Origin: Xanthobacter sp. NM-59
GTDB lineage: Bacteria; Pseudomonadota; Alphaproteobacteria; Rhizobiales; Xanthobacteraceae
Reading direction: 5' to 3'
Assembly (NCBI RefSeq): GCF_021401125.1
Contig: NZ_JACBFQ010000014.1
Location: 62,001 to 126,000, forward strand
Length of the DNA stretch: 64,000 bases
Shown here: positions 50,118 to 58,877 of the stretch, in pieces
Position numbering within the stretch: the first letter of the stretch is position 1
How the letters are laid out: each line of letters starts with the position of its first letter
Translations under genes and position numbers: made by a program
The notes under the pieces: model-generated
What the model saw: only the letters and a program-made list of their open reading frames with translations
Told to the model about the DNA's origin: nothing
The model's database searches: none

Positions 50118-51167
50118 ATGATCGCGTATCGTCCCCTTGGAGACAGCGGCCTCGCCGTATCGTCCATCTGCCTTGGAACCATGACTTTCGGCCAGCAGAA
50201 CACGGAGGCCGAGGGGCACGCCCAGCTCGATCTCGCGCTCGATGCCGGCATCAACTTCATCGATACGGCGGAGATGTATTCCATTCCGCCCCGGGCGGAG
50301 ACGCAGGGGTCCACCGAGCGCATCATCGGCACCTGGCTGAAGGCGCGCGGCAATCGGGACAAGGTGATCCTCGCCACCAAGGTGGCCGGGCGCTCCACCC
50401 AGACCTGGCTGCGGGCCGACGGCTCCAATCCGCGCCTCGACGCGCGCAACATCAACGAGGCCATCGACGCGTCGCTGCGCCGGCTGCAGACCGATTATGT
50501 GGACCTCTACCAGCTCCACTGGCCGGACCGCGCGGTGCCCCTGTTCGGCAGCCCCACCGCCACGCGCTCGGAGAACGACGCGCCGGAAGTCCCCATCGAG
50601 GAAACGCTGGCGGCGCTGGCCGATCTGGTGAAGGCCGGCAAGGTGCGCCACATCGGCCTGTCGAACGAAACCGCCTGGGGCCTCCACCGCTTCCTGATGG
50701 CGGCGCAAAAGGGCATCGGCCCGCGGGTGGTGTCGGTGCAGAACGCTTACAACCTCCTCAACCGCACCTATGAGGAGGGGCTGGCCGAATTCGCCACGCG
50801 CGAACAGGTGGGCCTGCTGGCTTATTCGCCGCTGGCGCAGGGCTATCTCACCGGCAAATATCTCAATGGCGCCCGCCCCGCCGGCGCCCGGACCACCCTG
50901 TTCAATCGCGGCCAGCGCTATGAGAAGCCGGGCACGGAAGAGGCCATCAAGGCCTATCTCGCCCTGGCGGCGGAGCTGGGCCTGTCGCCCGTTCAGCTGG
51001 CCCAGGCCTGGGTGACCAGCCGGCCGTTCGTGACCTCCAACATCATCGGTGCCACCTCTGTCGCCCAGCTTCAGGAGACGCTGGCCACGGCGACGCTCGC
51101 CATCACGCCGGAGATCGAGGCGAAGGTGAACGCCGTGTTCCAGCTCCACGGCAACCCGGCCCCCTGA
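50118..51167 (+). CDS. tas: Aldo/keto reductase, Tas-like
   Basis: A 349-residue NADP-dependent reductase closely resembling E. coli Tas along its whole length: LGTMTFGQQNTEAEGHAQLDLALDAGINFIDTAEMY (with catalytic Asp and Tyr), ATKVAG (Lys), DLYQLHWPDR (His), LAYSPLAQGYLTGKYLNGARPAGARTTLF and the C-terminal NPAP. The physiological substrate is not known. It stands alone. Confidence 0.92.
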   Translation: MIAYRPLGDSGLAVSSICLGTMTFGQQNTEAEGHAQLDLALDAGINFIDTAEMYSIPPRAETQGSTERIIGTWLKARGNRDKVILATKVAGRSTQTWLRADGSNPRLDARNINEAIDASLRRLQTDYVDLYQLHWPDRAVPLFGSPTATRSENDAPEVPIEETLAALADLVKAGKVRHIGLSNETAWGLHRFLMAAQKGIGPRVVSVQNAYNLLNRTYEEGLAEFATREQVGLLAYSPLAQGYLTGKYLNGARPAGARTTLFNRGQRYEKPGTEEAIKAYLALAAELGLSPVQLAQAWVTSRPFVTSNIIGATSVAQLQETLATATLAITPEIEAKVNAVFQLHGNPAP

Positions 51168-51477
51168 GGCCGGGATGGGCTCCGCGCAGGCGGGCCGGGA
51201 TGGTGGCAAGGGCGTGGGGCGCAGCTCACGCCCCGGTCCCCGGCCGACTGCTCACGGGGCCGGGGGGGAGCCATGAAATCGCACTGAACGCTTCGACGGT
51301 CCGGCCAGTGACGGTCATCGACCGGCAGGCGCGCCTTGAGGCTGCTCGGGCTAAGCCAGGTCCATGCCTCGGGCTCCCCCGCCCTTTCGCACGCTCCTGA
51401 GACGCTCCCTGGGACACCCCCTTGGCGCGCGTCTTCCTTGGCACGCGTCTTCGGCCCGATACGCGCGGGCGTCCGCA
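51168..51477. other. Intergenic stretch, nothing recognised
   Basis: Between the aldo/keto reductase and cysA, which converge. No supported gene. Confidence 0.4.
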
Positions 51478-52527
51478 TCAGGCGGTCGCGGAAAAAACCC
51501 GGTAGCGGTGGGGCAGCAGGCCCACCTGGGCGCCGACGGCAATCTCCCGATCGGTGGGCACCGCGGCTTCCACCACCGTGGTGCCGGCATCGGAAGCGAT
51601 CTCCACATCCACACGCCGGTTTGGGCCGAAGCTGCGCAGGGCCAGGACCCGGCCGGCGAACGGCGCGCCCTCGGGCGGCGCCAGCTCCACCTCGTGGGGG
51701 CGCGCCAGGATCTGCGCCGGGCCATCGCCCACCCCCTGGGCATCGAGCCCCAGCCGCTGCCCCTTGAGATAGAGCGCCCCGCCGCGGACTTCCCCCGGCA
51801 GGCGCACGGTTTCGCCGATGAAATCGTGCACGAAGGCGGTCGCCGGATTGCGATAGACATCCTCCGGGGCGCCCACCTGCTCGATATGACCCCGGCCCAT
51901 CACCACAATGCGGTCGGAGACCTCCAGCGCCTCCTCCTGGTCGTGGGTGACGAGCACGGAGGTGACGGGCATTTCCTCATGCAGATGCCGCAGCCAGCGC
52001 CGCAGCTCCTTGCGCACCTTCGCATCGAGCGCGCCGAAGGGCTCGTCCAGCAGCAGCACGCGCGGCGAGATGGCGAGCGCCCGCGCCAGCGCCACGCGCT
52101 GCCGCTGGCCGCCCGAGAGCTGGGCCGGATAGCGATCCGCCAGCCAATCGATCTGCACCAGGGACAAAAGCTCGTTCACCCGCTCGCGGATGGCTGCCTC
52201 GGGCAGCTTGGCCGGGCCGCGCCGGACACGCAGGCCGAACGCGACATTCTCGAACACCGAGAGATGGCGGAACAGGGCGTAATGCTGGAACACGAAGCCC
52301 ACATTGCGCTCGCGCACCGAGCGGGAGAGCGCGTCCTCCCCATCGAAATGCACCTCGCCGGAATCCGGCCAGTCAAGGCCCGCAATGATGCGCAGCAGGG
52401 TGGTCTTGCCCGAGCCCGAGGGGCCCAGCAGCGCCACCAGCTCGCCGCTATTGATGTGCAGCGACACATTGTCGAGGGCGGTGAAGGACTTGAAGCGCTT
52501 GGTGACGCCGACGATGTCGATGCTCAT
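51478..52527 (-). CDS. cysA: Sulfate/thiosulfate ABC transporter ATP-binding protein
   Basis: A 349-residue ATPase. Walker A is [17 protein letters not shown] (about residues 35-50), the Q loop [14 protein letters not shown], the signature [16 protein letters not shown], Walker [13 protein letters not shown] and the H loop [16 protein letters not shown]-like C-terminal domain follows. The start at 52527 overlaps the stop of a 24-codon ORF that seems to be all that remains of cysW. It should couple ATP hydrolysis to sulfate uptake together with CysT and the binding protein. Confidence 0.95.
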   Translation of the reverse strand: MSIDIVGVTKRFKSFTALDNVSLHINSGELVALLGPSGSGKTTLLRIIAGLDWPDSGEVHFDGEDALSRSVRERNVGFVFQHYALFRHLSVFENVAFGLRVRRGPAKLPEAAIRERVNELLSLVQIDWLADRYPAQLSGGQRQRVALARALAISPRVLLLDEPFGALDAKVRKELRRWLRHLHEEMPVTSVLVTHDQEEALEVSDRIVVMGRGHIEQVGAPEDVYRNPATAFVHDFIGETVRLPGEVRGGALYLKGQRLGLDAQGVGDGPAQILARPHEVELAPPEGAPFAGRVLALRSFGPNRRVDVEIASDAGTTVVEAAVPTDREIAVGAQVGLLPHRYRVFSATA

Positions 52528-52598
52528 GGGCGGGTTCCTGAAAAGCGGGCTTTGCGGCGGCGCGACAGCGCGCGGAAGAACGAGAAAGGCGGGCTCAT
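52524..52598 (-). pseudogene. Probable remnant of cysW (24 codons)
   Basis: In a normal cysTWA operon the second permease lies between cysT and cysA. Here there is only [21 protein letters not shown] plus three residues and a stop. Its ATG overlaps the cysT stop (ATGA) and its TGA overlaps the cysA ATG, exactly the coupling expected of cysW. I infer an internal deletion that removed the membrane part. Whether the peptide is made or useful is unknown. Confidence 0.55.
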
Positions 52599-53449
52599 GA
52601 TGCCCTCCCGCGCCGCTCGCTCCAGCGCTGCAGGCCATTGATGGCGGCCAGCAGCACGAACGAGGCCAGGAGCATCACCACCGCGATGGCGGTCGCGTCC
52701 GCATAGCGGAACTCCTCCAGCCGGATCACGATGAGCAGCGGAGCAATCTCCGACACGCCCGGCAGATTGCCGGCAATGAAAATGACGGAGCCATATTCCC
52801 CCACCCCGCGCGCAAAGGCCAGGGCGAAGCCGGTGACCAGCGAGGGCCCGATGGCCGGCAGCACCACGCGGCGAATGGTCTGCCAGCGCGACGCGCCGAG
52901 GCTGGCGGAGGCCTCCTCCAGCTCCTGGTCGAGATCGGTGAGCACGGGCTGTACCGTGCGCACCACGAACGGCAGGCCGATGAACACCAGCGCCACCAGA
53001 ATGCCGAGCGGGGTGAACGCCACCTGGATGCCGAGCGGCGCCAGCAGCGAACCCACCCAGCCATTCTCCGCATAGATGGCTGTCAGCGCGATGCCCGCCA
53101 CGGCCGTGGGCAGGGCGAAGGGGATATCCACCAGCGCATCCACCACCCGGCGGAAAGGAAAATCATAGCGCACCAGCACCCACACCACCACGAGCCCGAG
53201 CACCGCATTCACCACCGCCGCCGCCAGAGAGAGGCCGAACGACACCTGAAGCGCATGCACCGTGCGCTCGGCGGTGACGATGGACAGGAAGCGCGAGAAG
53301 GTGAGCTCCGACGTCTTGATGAACAGCCCCGCCATGGGCAGGAGCACGATCAGGCTCAACCACGTCAAAGTCAGCCCGAGCGTGAGCCCGAAGCCGGGTA
53401 TGACGCTCCGGGGCCGACGGCGTGCGAAAGGAAACGCAAGGTTCGACAT
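52595..53449 (-). CDS. cysT: Sulfate ABC transporter permease CysT
   Basis: A 284-residue inner-membrane permease with six predicted helices. It has [50 protein letters not shown] and the coupling helix [51 protein letters not shown]. Family length is normal. CysT normally pairs with CysW, which is missing here except for a 24-codon ORF, so either CysT forms a homodimer or the partner is encoded elsewhere. Confidence 0.95.
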   Translation of the reverse strand: MSNLAFPFARRRPRSVIPGFGLTLGLTLTWLSLIVLLPMAGLFIKTSELTFSRFLSIVTAERTVHALQVSFGLSLAAAVVNAVLGLVVVWVLVRYDFPFRRVVDALVDIPFALPTAVAGIALTAIYAENGWVGSLLAPLGIQVAFTPLGILVALVFIGLPFVVRTVQPVLTDLDQELEEASASLGASRWQTIRRVVLPAIGPSLVTGFALAFARGVGEYGSVIFIAGNLPGVSEIAPLLIVIRLEEFRYADATAIAVVMLLASFVLLAAINGLQRWSERRGRAS

Positions 53450-53575
53450 GACGGACAGTTCACCGCTCTCCGGCGCTGACGGGGGAAACGAGGGCGCCGC
53501 AGGGCATTCCTAACACCCCGCGGCCCCGGTCCGCACCCTGTCGCGTGGTCGCTGATGACGGGAAGATGCCCAATG

Positions 53576-54604
53576 CTACCGTCCGGTGATCTGATCGAAC
53601 ACGCCGCCATCGGAGAAGTGCGTCTTCTGGGCTTTCTGCCAGCCGCCGAACACCTCATCCACGGTGAACAGCTCCACCGGCGCGAACTTGTCCTTGTACT
53701 TGGCGGCGACCTCGGCATTGCGCGGGCGATAATAATGGCGCGCGGCCAGCTCCTGCCCCTCGGGGGTGTAGAGGAACTTCAGATAGTCCTCGGCCACGGT
53801 GCGCGTGCCCTTCTTGTCGACCACCTTGTCGACCACCGCCACCGGCGGTTCCGCCAGGATGGACACGGAGGGGGTGACGATATCGAACTTGTCGGGGCCG
53901 AGCTCGTTCACCGAGAGATAGGCCTCGTTTTCCCACGCGATCAGCACGTCGCCGATGCCCCGCTCCACGAAGGTGACGGTGGCGCCGCGCGCGCCGGTGT
54001 CCAGCACCGGGGCATTCTTGTAGAGCGCCTGAACGAAGGCCTTCGCCTTCTCCTCATCCCCGCCGAACTTCTTGAGCGCATAGCCCCAGGCGGCCAGATA
54101 GTTCCAGCGCGCGCCGCCCGACGTGCGCGGATTGGGCGTCACCACCTTGATGCCGGGCTTGGTGATGTCGTCCCAATCCTTGATGCCTTTGGGATTGCCC
54201 TTGCGCACCAGGAACACGATGGTCGACGTGTAGGGAGAGGAATTGTCGGGCAGGCGCTTCTGCCAATCCTTGTCCAGCAGCCCGCGCGCCGCGATGGCGT
54301 CGATGTCATAGGCGAGCGCCAGCGTCACCACATCCGCTTCCAGCCCGTCAATGACAGAGCGGGCCTGCTTGCCGGAACCGCCATGGGACTGGCGAAGGGT
54401 CAGCCGCTCCCCGGGGTGCGCCTTCTCCCACTGGGCGCCGAACGCCTTGTTCACGTCCGCATAAAGCTCACGCGTGGGGTCGTACGACACGTTCAGAAGG
54501 GTGGTTTCCGCCGCGATCGCCCCCTTGCAGCCAACACCGCCCGCCGCCACAGCCAGGACAAGAGCCGCCATCCAGGCGCGGATGGACGAGGGACGTGCGC
54601 TCAT
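53576..54604 (-). CDS. sbp: Sulfate-binding periplasmic protein
   Basis: A 342-residue solute receptor. The signal peptide ([23 protein letters not shown]) precedes the mature part, which starts [22 protein letters not shown], and has [36 protein letters not shown] and the anion-binding [18 protein letters not shown] lies before the ATG at 54604. A lipobox is not convincing. It is the first gene of the sulfate operon, upstream of cysT by 126 bases. Confidence 0.95.
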   Translation of the reverse strand: MSARPSSIRAWMAALVLAVAAGGVGCKGAIAAETTLLNVSYDPTRELYADVNKAFGAQWEKAHPGERLTLRQSHGGSGKQARSVIDGLEADVVTLALAYDIDAIAARGLLDKDWQKRLPDNSSPYTSTIVFLVRKGNPKGIKDWDDITKPGIKVVTPNPRTSGGARWNYLAAWGYALKKFGGDEEKAKAFVQALYKNAPVLDTGARGATVTFVERGIGDVLIAWENEAYLSVNELGPDKFDIVTPSVSILAEPPVAVVDKVVDKKGTRTVAEDYLKFLYTPEGQELAARHYYRPRNAEVAAKYKDKFAPVELFTVDEVFGGWQKAQKTHFSDGGVFDQITGR

Positions 54605-55197
54605 GGGACCTCCAGAGGAAACAGGCGAATGCGCCGAACGCTTTATGAGAGCGACGATCGCACCCTCTGGCGGCACCGTCAACATAAATCAATAAATATG
54701 ATGGTATTAATGGATTTTGTGGGCGGCGCGCCGATATTCCCGTGCCCGCACGGGTTTTCACCGAGATGCGCCCATCCTTGCCGATCTTGGATCCATCAGC
54801 AGCTGCAGGCCCGCCACCGCCCTCAGCGGAGAGCTGCCGGCACGCGGCTGAGGGCTCCCACATGCGCCGGGGTCAATGCTGACGGGACGGCGGCCGCTGC
54901 GGCGGGGACGGAGCAATTTGCCCCATGGGAGAGCCCGAGCGCACCGACGCCGGACGCGTCCGCCAGCCCGGGGGACAAGCCGCAGGTTACCGCGTTGCAG
55001 AGCCTCGGGAGGCGGCGCGACCGCGGACGACTGGGCGTGACAAGGGGTCAGGCATGGCACGCCTTCGGTCGGCGCGCCCCTCACCGCCTGCGCTCCAAGA
55101 CTGGAGACGCAGGACCGCGCCCGCGCGGACACTGGCGGCTTTTTCGGCTTGCAGAATAAGTGTTCAGCTTGCGCCAGGCGCGCCGACGCGGTGAGAG
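54605..55197. other. Leader of the sulfate operon and gene-poor stretch
   Basis: An AT-rich tract at about 54681-54720 (AACATAAATCAATAAATATG and TATTAATGGATTTT) stands out strongly in this GC-rich DNA. It lies 80-115 bases upstream of the sulfate-binding protein and probably holds its promoter and a CysB-type site. The rest, up to the nif hairpin, has no supported gene. Confidence 0.45.
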
Positions 55198-55226
55198 GCG
55201 CCGCGAACGCTAATCGCTCGCGGCGC
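55198..55226 (-). terminator. Hairpin directly after nifQ
   Basis: GCGCCGCGAACG (55198-55209) pairs with CGCTCGCGGCGC (55215-55226) with one mismatch and a five-base loop. It begins at the base after the nifQ stop codon. It probably marks the end of the nif operon, though no T run follows. Confidence 0.5.
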
Positions 55227-55880
55227 TTATTCCGCCGCCGCGGGGAATTCCGTCACCGGGGGCTCGGAGGATGGCCTGCCGTTTCGCGCCCACGCCAGGC
55301 GGGACTCACCATCTTCCGCCCCAAAACACACGTGAAAGTCATCGCACTCCGCGCACACCGGCGCCGTGCACAAGGTGAAGCCTTCCGAACCGCAGACCAT
55401 GCGATAGAGAAACTTCTTCCACTTCATGTCGTTGCGGTTCTTTTGCGCCAGCGGAGCGAAGTGGCGCTTCATCAGCTCGGAGAGCTCGCCGCGATTGCGC
55501 AGCCCCAGATCCTGCCACAAATGGTGGGGCGACTTGCAGCGCCGGGCAATCATTGCCCCCAGCAGCTGCTCAAGAGCATCGCCACTCGTGCAATACATGC
55601 CCAGAATATCGCGGATGGACTGCTCTTCCTTGTCCACGTCGGGAGCGGATGCCGCGCACCACTTTTCAGCCTCCGCCCCCAGGTGCGGAAAGGCAAGGCC
55701 GAGCAGCCGGCGCAGCGCGCCCCCTGAGAGCCCGACGCCCTGCAGCGGGCCCTGTCCGGATGCGCCCCCCTCCACCACGGCAAGGGAGAGGATCGCGGCG
55801 ACGACATGCCGGTCGAAAGCGTCGCAATCGACGGGACCGGGCGTTGCGAGGAGCTGGTCGTAGACCTCTTCTGCTGTCAT
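55227..55880 (-). CDS. nifQ: Nitrogenase molybdenum donor NifQ
   Basis: A 217-residue protein that donates a Mo-Fe-S precursor to the FeMo-cofactor pathway. The family motif CX4CX2CX5C is at Cys171, Cys176, Cys179 and Cys185 (LCTAPVCAECDDFHVCF). Upstream, CKSPHHLWQDLGLRNRGELSELMKRHF is also conserved. The ATG at 55880 has GGAG upstream. It is the last gene of the nif operon, 16 bases downstream of the ferredoxin gene. Confidence 0.95.
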   Translation of the reverse strand: MTAEEVYDQLLATPGPVDCDAFDRHVVAAILSLAVVEGGASGQGPLQGVGLSGGALRRLLGLAFPHLGAEAEKWCAASAPDVDKEEQSIRDILGMYCTSGDALEQLLGAMIARRCKSPHHLWQDLGLRNRGELSELMKRHFAPLAQKNRNDMKWKKFLYRMVCGSEGFTLCTAPVCAECDDFHVCFGAEDGESRLAWARNGRPSSEPPVTEFPAAAE

Positions 55881-55896
55881 CGCCGCTGCTCCTTGA

Positions 55897-56190
55897 TCAG
55901 GCCGCCTTGTCCATCCCGTGGATCTGGCAGTTGGCGGGACACACTCGGGCGCAGGCACCGCAGCCGATGCAGGCCCCCGAATCGTTCATCACCATCACCT
56001 TCTTCTCGACGTCATCATCCTCGTCATCATCGAGGCTGACCACTTCGCCGTCCTCGTTGATACCTTTGAGTGTCATCACATCCCGGCCGCAGACCTTGTA
56101 GCAGCGCCCGCAGCCGATGCACTTCCCGGCATCGATGTCGAGCAGGTAGTCTGGCTGCCAAGCTCGACCATCTCGGGTTTCGTTAGACAT
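55897..56190 (-). CDS. fdxB: nif-specific ferredoxin III (FdxB), 2[4Fe-4S]
   Basis: A 97-residue ferredoxin. Cluster ligands are Cys24/27/30/34 (CIGCGRCYKVC) and Cys74/77/80/84 (CIGCGACARVC), with Cys88 nearby. The linker contains an acidic run (SLDDDEDDDVEK). The protein probably supplies electrons to cofactor assembly or nitrogenase reduction. It sits between the DUF683 gene and nifQ, its usual place in alphaproteobacterial nif clusters. Confidence 0.95.
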   Translation of the reverse strand: MSNETRDGRAWQPDYLLDIDAGKCIGCGRCYKVCGRDVMTLKGINEDGEVVSLDDDEDDDVEKKVMVMNDSGACIGCGACARVCPANCQIHGMDKAA

Positions 56191-56250
56191 GGGAAAGACC
56201 TTCCAGGTTCGGGCGGCCCGCCCCGGGCCGCCAGGATCAACCGGCGCGCG

Positions 56251-56451
56251 TCACGCCGCTTCGAGGGCCTTGAGCTCCGCCCGCTTCTTTTCCAGGTCGG
56301 CAAAGGCATCATGGGCCTTCTTCGCCACTACGGGGATCTGCTCCCAGTTCACCGGCAGTTCCTCGGAGAGGTCATGAAGGTCCATCTTGGCCTGGGTGGC
56401 CTTGGCCGACAGCTTCTTGAGTTCCGCCTTCAGGGCATCTATATCGCTCAT
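56251..56451 (-). CDS. NifX-associated small protein (DUF683, CCE_0567 family)
   Basis: A 66-residue helical hairpin protein (MSDIDALKAELKKLSAKATQ, VAKKAHDAFADLEKKRAELK). The family is found only in nif clusters next to DUF269 and nifX; its role is unknown. The gene starts seven bases after the DUF269 stop. Confidence 0.93.
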   Translation of the reverse strand: MSDIDALKAELKKLSAKATQAKMDLHDLSEELPVNWEQIPVVAKKAHDAFADLEKKRAELKALEAA

Positions 56452-56458
56452 GGTCGCC

Positions 56459-56932
56459 TCAGTAGTTGGCCACTTCCGGGAACTTCTTGATCATCTCGAC
56501 GCCGGAGGTGACATACTTCATGCCCTCTTCCCCGAGCTTGCCGAGATTGTCGAAGCCGAAACGGTGTATGTCGCGCAGCTGCTTGTTCACCACGATCAGC
56601 CGGCCGCCGATAAGCACCATGCGGCCGAAGCCTTCGTGGCTCATCTTCAGCATGGGGCTGATCATCACGCGGGTCTCGCGCTCGATGAGCAGGCACACGG
56701 CGTTGAAGAACAGCTCCAGCCGCCAGATGGTCTCCGGATCGGGATCTCCGATGATCGGCAGCGCGCGGCGCGCTTCCTTGTCGATGATGTAGGGCTCGAT
56801 TAGGTCGAGATCCTTCTTGCCTTCCCAGGCGCCGTGGGTGTCCTGGGCGCGCCAGACCTTGATGAGCTCCTTGACGAAGGGCGACTCTTCCGCGGGAACC
56901 GTTGCGACGGCGGCTTCAGCTGCTTCGGCCAT
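56459..56932 (-). CDS. NifX-associated protein (DUF269)
   Basis: A 157-residue protein: [82 protein letters not shown]. It matches DUF269, found next to nifX in diazotrophs and thought to help FeMo-co trafficking; no enzyme activity is known. The ATG at 56932 has GAGAGG upstream. Confidence 0.93.
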   Translation of the reverse strand: MAEAAEAAVATVPAEESPFVKELIKVWRAQDTHGAWEGKKDLDLIEPYIIDKEARRALPIIGDPDPETIWRLELFFNAVCLLIERETRVMISPMLKMSHEGFGRMVLIGGRLIVVNKQLRDIHRFGFDNLGKLGEEGMKYVTSGVEMIKKFPEVANY

Positions 56933-57043
56933 GGGGGCGTCCTCTCGAGCATTTTCGGGCGGCCGCAATTGCGCCGCGTGAAGGAAAAGCATCAAGCCGC
57001 GATGCCGCGGGCTTGACGCGAACGACCGGGGGCGAAAGACGCC

Positions 57044-57439
57044 TCAATCCTCGAAATCGAAGCTGCGTTCCTTGCCCTTGTTCAGGGCCTTGCGCAGCCA
57101 CGGCGGGGGAGCGCCCTTCAGAACTTCCGAAAGCTTGTCGATCAGATCGGAGATCTCTTCCGGCTGGTTCACCTTCATGGGGTGGATATTGTTCGCCACC
57201 ACACGCGCCGCGCCCGAGCCGCCGATGGCGGCCACGTAGAGAATCGCACAATCCTTGATGGCCTCGATCTTCGGGGCCAGCTTGTCCTCGTTGCCGTCTT
57301 CCTTCAGGTCGCCGTCGAACTCGACGGATTCGATGAAGTGGTGCTCTTCCGGGTTCACCTCATAGATGGCGATGTGCTTCGCCCAACCGAAATGAGCATC
57401 GACGCGCTTCATGTCCTGCGTAGCAAATGCGACTTTCAT
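57044..57439 (-). CDS. nifX: FeMo-cofactor carrier NifX
   Basis: A 131-residue single-domain protein that binds NifB-co or the VK cluster and moves it towards NifEN. It begins MKVAFATQDMKRVDAHFGWA, typical of NifX/NifY/NafY domains, with AILYVAAIGGSGAARVVANNIHPMKV near the middle. The gene lies 24 bases downstream of nifN. Confidence 0.95.
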   Translation of the reverse strand: MKVAFATQDMKRVDAHFGWAKHIAIYEVNPEEHHFIESVEFDGDLKEDGNEDKLAPKIEAIKDCAILYVAAIGGSGAARVVANNIHPMKVNQPEEISDLIDKLSEVLKGAPPPWLRKALNKGKERSFDFED

Positions 57440-57463
57440 GGTGCTTTCGCCTCGACATTCTTC

Positions 57464-58867
57464 TTAGTGATGGGTCGCTGCAGAAGTCGTGCCAGTTTCG
57501 TGGCCATGGCCGTCCGCATTCCACGGGTCGCGCCAGGTTTCCGGGGTCGGCTCGTGGTTCTCCTCGTGATCCTTGATGACGAGGTTCGCGAGATTGAAGA
57601 TGAGGTCCCGCGTGCCGCGATAGCCCACCGAGAGCTGGTGGCCCGCGCCAAGCCGGTCGAACATGGGCATGCCGATGCGGTGGAACGGAATCTTCAGCCG
57701 TTCCGCGCCCTGGCGGCCATGGGAATGGGTCATCAGCAGGTCGCAGCCCCGCTCCTTGGCCAGGGTCTCCAGATCTTCCAGATCGCCAATCAGCACTTCC
57801 TCGGTGGGCAGCTTTTCGAACACCGGGGACTGCGTCGTCGTCACGGCCGCGACAATGTGGGTGCCCATCTCGTGCAGCATGGAGCCGATGTCGAACAAAA
57901 GGTCCGGCTCGGCACCGATGGCGAGCTTGCGCCCGCCGAGGTGGAAGTGGGCATCCAGCATCGCGTCCACGAGCTGGCCCCGCTGCCGGCGATACTTGCG
58001 CGGCACCGGCTTTCCCGACACCTCGCTGAGGAACATGATGAATTGGTCATTGGGCGCAAGCCCGCACAGGCGCTCGAAGACCCGCCCCCTGGAGCCGGTC
58101 TTCTTCTCCATGGCATCCACCGCCCGGCGCATCTGCGCGCCGATGCCGATGGTCCAGGCCGCCTCACCCATGGTCGCGATTTCCTCAACGCCGATGCCGC
58201 CGATGGTGGTCGGCGTGAAATCGTCGGGAATGTGACCATCCAGAGAGCCCGCCAGATCCGGCAGGAAGGACGGGGCCAGCCCGAAATCCTCAATGATGGT
58301 GCGCAGCTCGTCCAGGTCGCCCGGCGTCATGTGGCAGCCGGGCAGCACATTGATGCGCTTCGTGTCCTTGGCGGCCCCGGGCTCCGGCGTCTTCACCAGG
58401 GACTCGACCATCTTGGCGACGGTCTTCTCCCAGCCGTCCTGGAACGCATCCTTAAAGTCGGGCGTCGAGACATAGACGAGCGGGAAGTCCGCGAGCTGCG
58501 GATACTTGGCGCGGATGAGCTTGATATAGCCATCCACGTCGTCGCCCTTGGTCTCCGTGACACCGGTGGAGCAGATTCCGATGATCTCGGGATTGGTGCG
58601 ATTGTAGATGTTGAGAATCGCCTGCTCGACATTCTCAAGGCCGCCCAGCACCGTGGCCACCTCGCTCATGGCGGTGGTCTGCAGCGGAATGGCTTCCTTG
58701 AAGTGGCGCACGAACAGCACCAGGCCGAACGAGGTGCACCCCTGGGAGCCGTGCAGCAACGGCATGCAGCCGCGCAGCCCCATGAACGCCAAGGCGCCGC
58801 CGATGGGCTGGCTCATCTTGAGCGGATTGACCGTGCAGGCCTTCTTGGAGGGAACGAGCTTCGCCAT
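57464..58867 (-). CDS. nifN: FeMo-cofactor scaffold subunit NifN
   Basis: A 467-residue partner of NifE in the scaffold that completes the FeMo-cofactor with Mo and homocitrate. NifK-like features are present: VNPLKMSQPIGGALAFMGLRGCMPLLHGSQGCTSFGL and ICSTGVTETKGDDVDGYI. The C-terminal tail is His-rich (NADGHGHETGTTSAATHH), slightly unusual. It follows nifE by ten bases. Confidence 0.96.
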   Translation of the reverse strand: MAKLVPSKKACTVNPLKMSQPIGGALAFMGLRGCMPLLHGSQGCTSFGLVLFVRHFKEAIPLQTTAMSEVATVLGGLENVEQAILNIYNRTNPEIIGICSTGVTETKGDDVDGYIKLIRAKYPQLADFPLVYVSTPDFKDAFQDGWEKTVAKMVESLVKTPEPGAAKDTKRINVLPGCHMTPGDLDELRTIIEDFGLAPSFLPDLAGSLDGHIPDDFTPTTIGGIGVEEIATMGEAAWTIGIGAQMRRAVDAMEKKTGSRGRVFERLCGLAPNDQFIMFLSEVSGKPVPRKYRRQRGQLVDAMLDAHFHLGGRKLAIGAEPDLLFDIGSMLHEMGTHIVAAVTTTQSPVFEKLPTEEVLIGDLEDLETLAKERGCDLLMTHSHGRQGAERLKIPFHRIGMPMFDRLGAGHQLSVGYRGTRDLIFNLANLVIKDHEENHEPTPETWRDPWNADGHGHETGTTSAATHH

Positions 58868-58877
58868 CTTGCCGCCC

